NCBI GenBank assembly: GCA_019787685.1
Contig: JAHNUO010000003.1
Coordinates: 868,001-932,000, forward strand
Length of the DNA stretch: 64,000 nt
DNA from: Chiua virens
Lineage: Eukaryota; Basidiomycota; Agaricomycetes; Boletales; Boletaceae
Direction: 5' to 3'
A program made the translations under genes and the position numbers. Position 1 is the first letter of the stretch; the number at the start of each line of letters is the position of its first letter. Positions 47,006 to 58,800 of the stretch are shown piece after piece. The notes under the pieces are model-generated. The model was given only the letters and a program-made list of their open reading frames with translations, ran no database searches and was not told the origin of the DNA.

Positions 47006-49781
47006 ATGGTTGAAACCACTAATGAATATGATATCATATTTGCAGGAGGTATGTTGTATCACTGTATTTATCCAATGTGACGGCCCTTGCAATTCTCGGA
47101 TTTTGATTGATACACTCCAGGCGGAACCACAGCCTGTGTGGTTGCTGGCCGTCTCGCGGCAGCAGATCGTTCGCTCAGAATATTGATCCTTGAAGCTGGA
47201 CCACACACGAAGAATGATCCGCGCTGCGTCGAACCATCCCGATGTATCGAGCATTTGGCAGACGGAGACCCTTTCATGTCATTCCATGTCGCACAGCCTT
47301 CCCCGTCTCTTGGCGATCGGCAACTCTTGGTAAATAGCGGGAGATGCGTTGGGGGAGGTTCAATGATAAACAGTAAGTATGGACTTCTGTTCACATATTT
47401 CGGTAGTGCTAACATTTTCCCGTCGTGCATAGATATGATGTACACGAGGGCGGCAGGTCTGTGACCTATCGACTTGCACGCTCAGCTGCTAGAAAGTACT
47501 GACCGTTTGTACCAGCTTCCGACTATGATGACTGGGAAACAGAGTACAATAATCCTGGATGGGGATCAAAAGATCTGATTCCATTGTTGCGTAAAGTGAG
47601 CAAAGCGATAGCGGTGAATGTCTCAAAACTCTGAAGTGGCGTTACGTCACCAGTCGGAGACATATCAGATCAAGGAACACGAATCTCAGACCCACGGACA
47701 CTCGGGACCGCTAAAAGTTTCGTATGGTGGTCGATTCACCAACGTCGGACAACAAGCGCTCGACGTGGCTGCGAAATATGACCCAGGACGCAAAATCGCG
47801 GTCGATAGCAATGACTTAACGACGTGTGATGCCTACAGCGTGAGTTTTCTGATCGTTGATTCATGCGATAAGATACTTACATTTGTTTCTGTAGCGATGG
47901 CAGAAGTAAGTTGGATTCTGAAGCAGTTCCGTGCGTGCGGGCTTCGTAATCGTCTGAACAACTGCAGATGGATCGATGGCAAGAGCGGTCTGCGTTCAGA
48001 CTCTGCGCATCACTTCATTTACAACCAGGAGGAAAATAAAAACTTGCACGTGCTCGCAGAAAAGGCTGTTATCAGGATTCTGATACAGTAGGTTCAATTA
48101 TTTTCGCCCATCGCGTCTTCGATCCATTGACGTGACCTGAATCCTAGAGATGGTCGAGCATCAGGAGTGGAGTATACCAATGACCTCACACTTAATCCGA
48201 CCGCAGGTCGAACAGTGCACGTGGCAAACGCAACACGATTGGTTGTTGTATCTGCGGGAGCCTTCGGTTCTCCTGCCATTTTAGAGAGATCAGGCATCGG
48301 CTCAAACGCGATTTTATCCCGCCTGAAGATTCCTCAGATCGTCAATCTTACTGGGGTAGGGGAAAACTACCTGGGTATTTTTCTTTTCTCCACTTTAGAT
48401 GTCAATCGATTGACATTGTATTCAGACCATCCTGTCGCGTTCGTGGCATCGTTCGCATCCGAGGAGGCAGAGACCATGGATGGCTTGTACCGTGATGATG
48501 TCAAAGAAGTTGACGGTGAGCTTCTGACCACCTAACACTAACACGACTACTTGAATCCTATCTAGAGCAAATGAGATTATGGAAGCATGACGGAACCGGT
48601 CTTGTCTCTCATAAGTGCGCTTTATGCCTCATCCACACGTGTATCACGACACCGATGATACTCCCGTAATCTAGCGCGTACGACGCTGCTCTCAAGCTCC
48701 GACCGAACGCAGACGAACTCAAAGAATTGGGTCCTGAATTCTCTGGCCGCTGGCCATTCTTTGAAAGGAACCCTGACAAAGCGATCGCTTTGTTGGCGGC
48801 TTGTTCTGGGTATGATCTCGTCATATCGAGTGAGCCAGAGACTTACGTCATTCCCATAGATTCATTGGTCTCCACCATGATCTGCCCGATAGAAAATACA
48901 TTGGAGCCTGTTACTTTTTGGTCTGCTGCGGATTGCTTAATTTGCCTGAAGCTTCTACTAATGACATCCCAAGTGCCACCCGGAGTCGGTCGGAAGCGTC
49001 CATATCAATTCTGCTAGTAAGCCACACGAACCTTCGATATTCCAGGCGGATTTCTTGAATACGTAATCATGCCTTTCCTCGATGGCATCGCCATTACTGA
49101 TCAATGCCCCGTAGGCCCTCGGATGTCGCGATCCTGCGACTAGCATATAAAAAAACGCGAGATTGGATCAGACGGATTCCACTTTATAGGGGCGAACTGC
49201 AGCCCAAACATCCGATTTTTCCGGCTGGAAGCGCTGCCGAGTGTAAAGAAGCGCATCAGCCTGTGCCAATCGATGCCCCTGAAATCGTCTACACTGCGGA
49301 AGACGATAAAGCAATTGATGACTTCCATAGACTGACGGGTGAGGCATTTATTCTGCTCACCGTGAAAACACTCCCTGATCGATCGTTCCCCAGTGACGAG
49401 CGCCAGGCATTCGGTATGGTGTCCATTCTGTCCATTACATGTTTTACTCAGGATTCTCTAGCTTGGAACTTGTGCCATGAAGCCGAGAGAACAAGGAGGG
49501 GTAGTCGACTCTCAGCTGAATGTCTATGGCGTCCGGGGCTTGAAGGTAGCAGGCAAGTTTCGCCGTTTGTCAGGGTGCAGATGATACCCTTACTGAAACC
49601 TACCCTAGATTTGTCAATTGCTCCTTCGAACGTTGCTTCGGTGCGTACATCCATTATCATGGTTAATTCTCCGTGCATTGAACAATGCTTTCTACCACAG
49701 AACACGTACTCGTCCGCCTTGGTAATCGGCGAGAAGGCAGCGATAATTATCGCAGAGGAACTTGGAATTCAGAATGTTTGA
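47006..49781 (+). CDS. GMC oxidoreductase 1, alcohol (methanol) oxidase type
   Basis: FAD-dependent oxidase that turns short alcohols to aldehydes with H2O2 release. The ATG at 47006 gives MVETTNEYDIIFAGG, and an intron splits the FAD-binding loop (FAGGGTTACVVAGRLAAAD). Then LEAGPHTKNDPRC, GRCVGGGSMIN, DMMYTRAAASDYDDWE, NPGWGSKDLIPLL, SGPLKVSYGG, AHHFIYNQEENKNLHVL, RLVVVSAGAFGSPAILERSG and GTGLVSHNAYDAALKLRPN. The C-terminal part has SVGSVHINSASKPHEPSIFQ, WIRRIPLYRGELQPKHPIF, the catalytic His in RHSLGTCAMKPREQGG, VYGVRGLKVADLSIAPSNVA and NTYSSALVIGEKAAIIIAEE. About 15 introns can be placed and no frame break is required. No secretion signal is seen; the family is peroxisomal in yeasts and reaches the cell wall by unknown means in wood-rot fungi. 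The next gene is its tandem copy. Confidence 0.88.
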
Positions 49782-50671
49782 GTTGGACAGCAGTTATATA
49801 TTATAATGTGACATTCTGCAAGGTGTAGTAGCGTCTCATTGTCAACAAGTTGCCAATCGAATTTGGAGAGCTTTCGGCTCGTACAATTCGGAAGTTTCCG
49901 GAGACAGAGTGAACCGGTCCGTTGAACTCCCAGATACAATCGCTGCTCTCAGCCGGGAACCAGAATCTCGTATGATCAGAATGACTACTACGTCTTCTGT
50001 CTGCATCGGATCCCGAAGCGCAGCAGGTCCGGTTTGGGAGACTCGTCAATGTCACGGCGTGCGTCGGCAGGCTCAGAGTCTTCAATGGAGCTTGAGGGCG
50101 GCGTGTGATTGTATCAAACACTGGCCAAGTAGCTTGGTGGTGCTCTTTCAGAGACTCCACCACCGCGTTGACACGTCCAGACATCGTACCTTCCTAGCGG
50201 ATGTTAACCCCTTGTGGGTTACAAAGTCGACGGTACGGCGCGTGCATTGACCTTCGATCTCATTCTTCTCCTTCATGAAGCGGTCTCACAATTTTCATTC
50301 TATCGCATACCTACTTACTACTTAGGTCCGCAACAGCTTTATGTAAATTCGGGCTCTTGCGCTTCAATTCTCCCTGTGGTGTTTTACTATCCGCAGGCCT
50401 CTTGGGTTCTCCGACTCTCCAACTCTCATTTCCTCAGGGAACGCGAATACAACAAGTTCATTACGATCGGCTTGCGGGGCTGAGGATGTGCGGTTGATCA
50501 GCAAATCCCGCGCTCTCGTGAGTCCAATATCCTACTAGTAACAAACCCTCAAGGTTTTATGAGCACACTAGCTCGATACGTTTCTCACGTCTAAGCATCT
50601 ATATAAATAGATGCATCTATCTATCACCCTTCCCGCGGGGTACCAGCCTTTCCCGATTATCCTCTTCAACC
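49782..50671. other. Spacer between the tandem GMC genes
   Basis: About 890 bp, with the GMC 2 promoter near its right end. A 127-codon minus-strand frame (49801-50184) has no recognisable domain. An 'atctatataaatagatgcatctatctatc' stretch near 50598 includes a TATA-like element about 70 bp before the GMC 2 ATG. Confidence 0.4.
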
Positions 50672-53436
50672 ATGACTGAAACTACTGATGAATACGATAT
50701 CATATTCGCCGGAGGTTCGTCACATTAGATCGACTGCAATTGTTATTCCCAGACTTTGACTTGGATATCCAGGGGGAACTACGGCCTGCGTGGTTGCTGG
50801 CCGTCTCGCCGCAGCAGATCCTTCACTCAGAATGTTGATCCTCGAGGCTGGGCCACACACGAAGAACGATCCACGCTGCGTCGAACCTTCTCGATGCATC
50901 GAACGCTTGGCGGATGGAGATCCGTTCATGTCAGTCCACGTTGCTGAACCTGCACCATCTCTCGGTGGTAGGCAGATCTTGATCAATAGCGGGAGATGCA
51001 TTGGGGGAGGTTCGATGGTAAACAGTGAGCATGAGTTTCCGTTCATATAGCAAGTGCTGACATTCTCTGGTGTGGGTAGATATGATGTACACTAGAGCAG
51101 CAGGTCAGAGATTTTCTGACTGGCGTGCTCAGGTGCCACAACGCACTAACCGTACTAGCCTCCGATTATGATGACTGGGAAACCAAGTACAGCAACCCAG
51201 GATGGGGATCAAAGGACTTGATCCCATTGTTACAAAAAGTGAGGAGACTGAGACCCCAGTCTGATAACTGAAACCAAACAACTTGGACCCCATCAGACGG
51301 AGACATATCAAATCAGGGAGCATGAGCCAACAACCCATGGATACTCCGGGCCTCTCAAAGTTTCATATGGTGGACTGTTTCACAAACGTTGGACGACAAG
51401 CGCTCGACGTGGCTATGAAGTATGACCCTGAACGTAAGATCGCGGGCGATAGTAATGATTTGACGACGTGCAACGTCTACAGCGTGAGTCTAGGAACGCT
51501 TGCTCATATCACGAGGATACTTATCAACTTCGCTACTTACATTGATTGTTGCAGCGATGGCAAAAGTAGGTTGTGTTCTTTAGAAATCCTTTGGCATGAT
51601 CACCTGGACGATGTAGGTGGATCGACGGCAAGACCGGCCTGCGTTCTGATCCCGCGCATCAATTTGTTTACAACCAGGAGGAAAACAAGAACCTGAGTAT
51701 CCTTTCTGAAAAGGCCGTCATTAGGGTGCTAGTAGAGTAAATTATCTCTCCTTTCCGTCGCATCTTTGATCGATTCTTATCACCGGATCATAGGAATGGT
51801 CGAGCTTCAGGAATAGAGTATACCAATGACCTCACACTTAATCCGACCGCAAATCGAACAGTGCACGTAGCAAATGCAACACGACTGGTTGTCGTATCTG
51901 CAGGGGCCTTTGGCTCCCCTGCCATTTTAGAAAGATCAGGCATCGGGTCCAGCATGATTTTATCCCGCTTGAAGGTTCCTCAGATCGTTCCTCTTCCAGG
52001 GGTAGGGGAGAATTTCTTAGGTATGTATTTCTCTCAGCTATAGATTAGAAGTAAACAGATTGACTTAGGTTTCAGATCATCCTGTTGTATTCGCGGCATC
52101 GTTTGCATCCGAAGAAGCCGAAACCATGGATGGGTTATACTGTGGTAATGTTGAAGAAGTCGATGGTAAGGTTCTAGCCACCTGATTTTGTCCTCGACTT
52201 TTGAAACTCTATCTAGAGCAAATGATATCATGGAGACATGACGGAACCGGCCTTGTCTCTCACAAGTGCGTCCATTGTAGTACCCTATTAGGCATGTGGA
52301 AAGTTATGTGCACCACACCAGCGCGCATGATGCAGCTCTTAAGTTGCGGCCAAACCTGGATGAACTCGAGGAATTGGGTCCAGAATTTTCTACTCGTTGG
52401 AAATTCTTCGAGAGCAACCCTGACAAATCGATCGCTCTGCTATCAGCTTCCGCTGGGTGAAGCCATGTCGACTTGAATAGCGGGAATACCGTGACTCACC
52501 TGGTCCACAGATTCGTTAGCCTTCACGATGATTTGCCCGATCGCAAGTACATTGGGACATTTTACATGGGGGTCTGCTGCTTGCCACTCTATTTCGCCTG
52601 CATCCTCGACTAATTAGTACGCCCATAGTGTTACCCAGAGTCGGTCGGAAAGCGTCCATATTAGTTCAGGGAACGATCCACATGAACCTTTGATAGTCCA
52701 GGCAGACTTGTTGAGCAAGTAACTGAACCCTCGCTTGCCACATTTACCATCACTTATCACCATTTTATAGCCCCTCTGATCTTGCAATCTTACGTCTAGC
52801 GTATAAGAAAATGAGAGAATGGATTAGACGGATGCCACTTTACAGAGGCGAGCTGCAGCTAAAGCATCCGACATTCCAAACAGGAAGCGTTGCCGAGTGC
52901 AAAGAGACAAATGGGCCTGTGCCAATTGATGCCCCTAATATTATCTACACTACGGAAGACGACAGAGCGATTGATGACTTTCATAGGATAGCAGGTGAGG
53001 CATCCATTTTAAGCCACCGCATAGTACTAATTTCTGACTGAATATCCCAGTGACGAGCGGCAGGCACTCGGTATTGTATTAGTTCTGTCGATGACATGTT
53101 TGTGCTTAGGGCATCTCTAGCTCGGAACTTGTGCAATGAAGCCAAGGGAGCAAGGAGGTGTGGTTGACTCTCGGCTGAATGTGTACGGCGTCCGAGGGTT
53201 AAAAGTGGCTGGTGGGTTCCGTCAACGATCGAAGCCGGCGTGAACCGCACACTGAAGCCTAACTTAGATATGTCCATAGCCCCTTCGAATGTTGCTGCGG
53301 TATATGCATCATGGTCTGTCGTTCGAGAGTGTACTGACGGGCAACTTTCTATTAGAACACGTACTCATCTGCGCTGGTGATTGGAGAGAAAGCTGCGACG
53401 ATCATTGCAGCAGAGCTTGGGATTAGGAACGTCTGA
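50672..53436 (+). CDS. GMC oxidoreductase 2, alcohol oxidase type, tandem copy
   Basis: Start MTETTDEYDIIFAGG at 50672. It follows GMC 1 exon for exon: RLAAADPSLRMLILEAGPHT, GRCIGGGSMVN, DMMYTRAA, NPGWGSKDLIPLLQK, RLVVVSAGAFGSPAILERSG, GTGLVSH, NAHDAALKLRPNLDELEELG, FVSLHDDLPDRKYIGTFYMG, KMREWIRRMPLYRGELQLKH, the active-site RHSLGTCAMKPREQGG, and NTYSSALVIGEKAATIIAAE. It ends LGIRNV. One frame break at about 51375 (GGTGGA-C-TGTTTC) is absent in GMC 1, so this copy is either interrupted or carries a sequence error. Other splice sites match GMC 1, including the intron inside the FAD loop. The two copies diverge mainly in introns, suggesting an older duplication kept under selection. Confidence 0.86.
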
Positions 53437-53540
53437 TACATAATACAACGCGCTCATGTCGTAGTACTTGATCCATTGATGTGACCTATAAACGCGTGAC
53501 GTAACGCGACGCCACGTCACGCTGCATCTTTGTCGTGGCC

Positions 53541-55098
53541 ATGTCTCTGTGGGTAGACAAGGCGAGTAAGAACACGGCTGAGGAGAAGAACACTTTTTTT
53601 ACTCTCCTTCGCAGTTCAGACCAAAAACGCTCGATGAGCTTCATTACCACCAGGGCTTGTCAAGTCGCCTGAAGTCCCTGGCAGCGTCCGGAGACTTTCC
53701 TCATGTCCTTTTCTATGGGCCTTCTGGTGCTGGGAAGAAGACGCGCATAAGCTGTACGCTACGTCAACTGTTTGGAAGTGGCGTGGAGAAAGTAAGTCGC
53801 GCAACTTTGCTCGGAGCAATTACCAACTAAGCACACGGAACAGTTGAAAATCGACCAGAGGGTATTCGTCTCACCATCGAGACGCAAGATTGAGATCAAC
53901 CTCGTTCAAAGCAATTACCACATCGAAATAACCCCAAGGTGCGACGTCGTACGAGGTAGCCTTGAAGGTGAACTAACCTAGCGATGTCAAGTGAAGCAGG
54001 GAATTATGACAGAGTTATCATCCAAGAGTTGTTGAAGGAGATTGCTCAGACACAACAGGTTGACCTCAGTGCGAAGCAGCGCTTTAAAGGTCAGATTTTC
54101 AGGCTGTTCATCTTTCCGAACTTACACATTTTATACAGTCGTGGTCATTAACGAAGCTGATACCTTGTCTCGTGATGCCCAAGCCGCCTTGCGTCGAACA
54201 ATGGAGAAATACATGTTGAACCTGCGAATCATATTATGCGCCAATAGTACCAGTAGACTCATTGCACCCATCAAGAGTCGATGTCTTCTCATCAGAGTGG
54301 CCGCGCCGAACACAGAGGAGGTGAGGTTCATCGAAACTCATACAACCTTTTCGTCAATTTACATTTATTGCGCAGATGCAAACTGTGTTAGAATACGTGG
54401 CGAAGAAACTCAAGTTTGACCTCCCACCTTCAGCCTCTCTTCAGATTGCAGAAGATGCTGAAGGCAATATGAGGAAAGCATTGCTCGTGTTCGAAGCCCT
54501 CAAGATGCAATCGTATGTCTTGATTCGCCACGCTCAGGATTTACATTCATATGGACTGATGTTGCCTATAGACCGGATCTCTCGGGACCCCTCAACATTG
54601 CCAAACCAGATTGGGAATCCTACTGTCATAAGATCGCAGATCTGATCGTGCAAGAACAGTCACCCGAACGAGTGATGCAAGTTCGTGCCAAGTTCTACGA
54701 GCTCCTTAGTCACTGCATTCCACCCGCGATCATTCTCAAGGTAAGAGTCCTGTTGCGCTACTCGTGGAGATAAATGGCACTTCTAATGCTGGGTATCAAG
54801 ACCGTGGCAGACAAGCTGGTGGATCGGGTGGACGAGGCCCTCAAAGCTGATGTGATGCATTGGGCAGCATTCTATGTACGTTACCTGAGGTTTCCAACAG
54901 AGGTTTTGATTGTTCTAATGGTTCTCATAGGAGCTACGGATGCGAGTGGGTAACAAAAAGATCTATCACCTCGAGGCTTGGGTGGTGAAAGTAATGTCTC
55001 TGTACAAGGTAAGGTTGATACTAAATTGGCGGCGGAAGAGGACTGATGGATGTGTCCAGCATTTCATATACAATGTTGATATGTCAGAGTTTGATTGA
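53541..55098 (+). CDS. RFC5: Replication factor C small subunit (yeast RFC5 / human RFC3 type)
   Basis: Clamp-loader subunit that helps place PCNA on DNA. Start MSLWVDK at 53541, directly followed by an intron with a GC donor (AAG-GCGAGT) to about 53611. Then FRPKTLDELHYHQGLSSRLK, DFPHVLFYGPSGAGKKTRIS (P-loop), LKIDQRVFVSPSRRKIEINL, YHIEITPSDV, DRVIIQELLKEIAQTQQVDL, VVVINEADTLSRDAQAALRR (Walker B INEAD, as in this subunit), LNLRIILCANSTSRLIAPIK and SRCLLIRVAAPNTEE. The C-terminal collar part has QSPERVMQVRAKFYELLSHC and RMRVGNKKIYHLEAWVVK, ending HFIYNVDMSEFD. Near 53986-53996 about ten extra bases (aagtgaagca) sit between SDV and GNYDR and break the frame; this is either an insertion or an unresolved splice. 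GxGKK and SRC match this family, so the call is secure. Confidence 0.9.
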
Positions 55099-55235
55099 GC
55101 AGAGGGTAGCTCACTTGGCTTAGTTCCGCGACGATATATAACACGTTGCCCTAGTGTAGTAGACCGATTGACAATGTTGATGTTAGTTGAAACCTAATAT
55201 GTAGCGTCTGCTTGAACAACCACCTTAAGATCACG

Positions 55236-55748
55236 ATGGTCAGTTCATTCGACTCATTCTTTGTTCGATACAGGTTGCTCATCTTCCAAAGCTCATTTTC
55301 TCCGTCTTCAAGACGCTCACCGACCAGCGGGTTACTGTCGAGCTCAAAAACGACCTCTCCATATCCGGCGTACTCAAATCAGTCGACCAGTGGGTGCCCC
55401 AGCCCGTCCTTGCTTCATCACTTGATATGCACCCTTCGACCCTACAGGTTTCTCAATATCCGTCTAGATTCGATCAAGGTTCTCGATGAGACGAGGCATC
55501 CACACATGGTGAGCTTAGCGTCACATACATCCCATCCACCGTGTACATCCCTCGAACCTGTCTAGATGGCCGTGAAGAATTGTTTCATCCGCGGATCGGT
55601 CGTTCGATATGTGCAGCTGCCTGCAGAGCACGTTGATACGCAACTGCTGGAAGATGCGACGCGAAGAGGTAGGCGAACAGCTTGTTTCGACGAGTGCTTG
55701 CTGATGTTCTTCCCTTGTTCAGATGCAGCCAACCAAGCTAAGCGGTGA
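55236..55748 (+). CDS. LSM2: U6 snRNA-associated Sm-like protein LSm2
   Basis: Core LSm ring subunit: LSm2-8 holds the U6 snRNA 3' end and LSm1-7 acts in mRNA decay. The ATG is at 55236 and is immediately followed by an intron to about 55290. Next comes LIFSVFKTLTDQRVTVELKN, then DLSISGVLKSVDQ (Sm1 motif). After an intron to about 55449 come FLNIRLDSIKVLDETRHPHM and, after another, AVKNCFIRGSVVRYVQLPAE (Sm2 motif, IRGSVVRY) and HVDTQLLEDATRR. A last small exon gives DAANQAKR and the stop at 55746-55748. About 95 residues, as usual for LSm2. It starts about 140 bp after RFC5 on the same strand and converges with SKI3. Confidence 0.92.
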
Positions 55749-55827
55749 CGAGAGCGAAATCGAATAATCGAAAACCACGATAATTGCTGTTGTATACAAA
55801 TCGTCTGATCTACCTAACTCCGTGTAT

Positions 55828-58800
55828 TCATGACATGTCCCTCGCTCTTACATACGCCAACGTTTGCCAATGTTGCAGCTTTCCTGGGGCCAACAGGATC
55901 GCTTTCTGTGCACACCTAAAGGCTTCTTTGTCCTTTCCAGCAATAGCAACGAGTGGAAGCATCTCCTTCATCTCCGTAATGTTCTCTTCCGATGGACGGA
56001 CCTCCAGCACAGCTTGTGTTGTTCGAAAATCGCCTTGCTGCAGGATCAAGGAGGCGAGCTCGCGGCGTAGTTGTACGTTGGATGGCTCGGCGTGTAATGC
56101 TTTCTGGGCCGTTCGGATGGCTTGTTCGACATCGCCCTAGACGCGCCCGTCAGCAACTCGCTCGATTCCGTGAATGAATAACCCATACCCGGCCGAGATG
56201 GTGCTGAATCAAAAGATACGTCACATTTCTTCCTGGATCCAGCTCTTGGCGACGTTCTATGGAAAGAGATTGAATCTCAGACAAGGCAGCATCGACAAGA
56301 CTTTCGTCCCCTGTCAGGATGCCCATGCCCGCTAGAGTGTTAATGGCCATCAGGTTCTCAGGGTCCGCTGTGATACTGGATTGCTGTTAGTTGTGCATGG
56401 AAAATAGGTGGTTGCTCTCACCTGTCCAATAACAGTGCCTTGGCGGACTCCCTGAATTCCTCCGTCCCGATCGCCCACATGCATTGGGCAAGTAACACAG
56501 TGACGTGGGTGCGAAGGAGATAATCCTCCCCAGAATTATTCAATGCGCTCTGGAAGACAGTCATCGCGGATTGCAGATCCCCAAGTTTGAACTGCGCCAA
56601 GCCAGTCCCGAATAAGGCGTGCACCCTGAGGATCTTGGTTTCCGCGTCGTTATCGTCCCCTTCTTCGGGGAGTAGTCCAAGGACTGTTTCAAACGATTCG
56701 AGCGCACTTGCATGATCGCCAAGACCGACTTTCAACCGCGCGAGGTTGGCGTGTGCGATCATGAACCGTCTCTCCACCACCGGGTCCTCGGATTCTTCAT
56801 AAGCAGCTTCTAGGAGGGCGATTGCACGAGAAATCCATTCTGTGCTTTCTTCGAGTTGCCCCAAACGCTCGCATACAAGGCCCAGGAGATGCAATGCGCA
56901 GGGATCTTGTGGGCACCGCTGTGCGTAGCGGTTTAGAACGAAGAAGGCAGGGAGGAGCTCTTCCTTGATGCCACCTTGCCGGCGAGCACTGGTGGCCGAC
57001 AGTGTAGCGAGCGCTCTCGATGCAAATTCGAGATCAGCTAGTGGCTAGTCAAGTTAGCTTCTAGTCGACTGATGCGACGCGTGTCCTGCTTACCACATCG
57101 GCGCTGAGGCCCACCGCATGCTCCAGTAATCCACGAGCGTCGGCGTCATGTCCATTCGCCCCAGCCACCATCGCTTGTCCAACCCAAGCGAGAGTATAGT
57201 CGGGGTCTAAAATCTGTGCTCGCAGTAACGCCTCATTTGCTAATTCCAGATCATTGTGATATAGATACAAAAGACCCAGGTTCGTCCATGCAACAACACT
57301 CTGTTGCACGCAATGTTAGACCCCCAGCATGACGGCACGGATGAAACGAACCTTTGAGTCGAGCTCCAGAGACTTGATATATGCGTGTTGCGCGGTCTTC
57401 GGCTTTTCGAGGAACTCCATGTTGCCCAGTGCGGTCCAATAAGCGGGGTTACCAGGTTCCTTTTGAAGCGCTTGCTTCAACAGCGAAGTTGCAATCTCTA
57501 ACGCAGCTTTTTGAGTTTTACTTTTGTCCTCAGTGCACCACGCATAGAGTACGATAGCAAGGTCAAATAGGGTACTGCCCAAAGAGATATCCTCTGTCGA
57601 ACCAACGGTGATCCTATAGTCATAAGCAGCGACAGCTGCTTCCAGTGCATGGCGGCGCGTTAATGGGGTATCTTTGGTCGTAGCTCCCGGGGTAAAAACT
57701 TGCGCGATGCGTGTACTTGTGTTACCTTGCAACAAGGAATTCGTTCGGTCGAGTATGGCTTGAACGGCTCCTTCGTCCGCGAACACGGTTGCCTTCGATA
57801 AACCAAACAAAGCATCTGCAATCACCTTCCATGTCACGCCTCCATGACCAGGGCTTTCCTGCGATGCCGTGAGGCATGTCGTGATAACTGCAATGAAGGA
57901 TTGTTCGGATCTTGCGCTGAAACCAGTAAGGCGCTCCTGACAGGCAAGGTCCAAATGTGTTTGCGCAAGAGAGAGCAAGGCTCCAATCTCTTTTGGTCGT
58001 GTATCGAGAATGTAATTGAAAGACAGGAGGGCTTCGGCAAGTCTACCAGTCTGGCGTTGTACCTCGCCGACCAGAAAAGTGCAAAGCCAGTCGTCTGGAT
58101 CAAGTTCTTGGGCCTTTGCAAGGGCCTTGAGCGCGGCGGCATGACGACCGGCCTTGCTGTAAGCTTCCCCGAGACGAAGCCACAAGAGTGAATCCTCCGG
58201 TTCTGCGCGCAAGGCGACCTGGAAGGCTTCGATAGACTGCGCATAGTTCCTATTCATCTATTGCCATTGAGACGCCTGTCATCATTTCTGATATCGGACT
58301 CACCAACTCTACCACGCCCATGGCTTTCCAGGCCCAGGCATTGGTGGGAAGGTACCTCCCAACGGCTGCACCTTCTTGAGTTTGAATTCCAGCATCCAGT
58401 CCACCTTCACCATCAATAGTTCTACGAGCAACAACTTGCACAAGATCCCACTCTCGTTCCTCGGCGAATCCTTCTGCGAGTCTCTTTGCGGCGTCAGCTT
58501 CACGTGGATCGAGTTCGAAAGCTTTCTGGAAACACTTGGAAGCTCGGGTGGGGTCGGGTGGGTCTGCAAACTCGGAGTAATATATACCAAGGGAAGTGTA
58601 CGGAGGAGCGTATGTTCGATCGCACTTCAAGGAATTGATGAAGTGGGAGAACGCTTCTTCGCGGAACTCGACTGCGTTCAGAATAAGAGACAATGAATCC
58701 GCGAATGGATCATGAGGACTTGCCTCCCATATCCCAACAGCATTTCCCAATGCGCCATAGGCACCGGGCTCGATCCATACCATACTCCTCTCCTTGTAAG

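Noticed and set aside
49801..50184. 127-codon minus-strand frame between the GMC genes
   Set aside because: No recognisable domain and no support from position or splicing.
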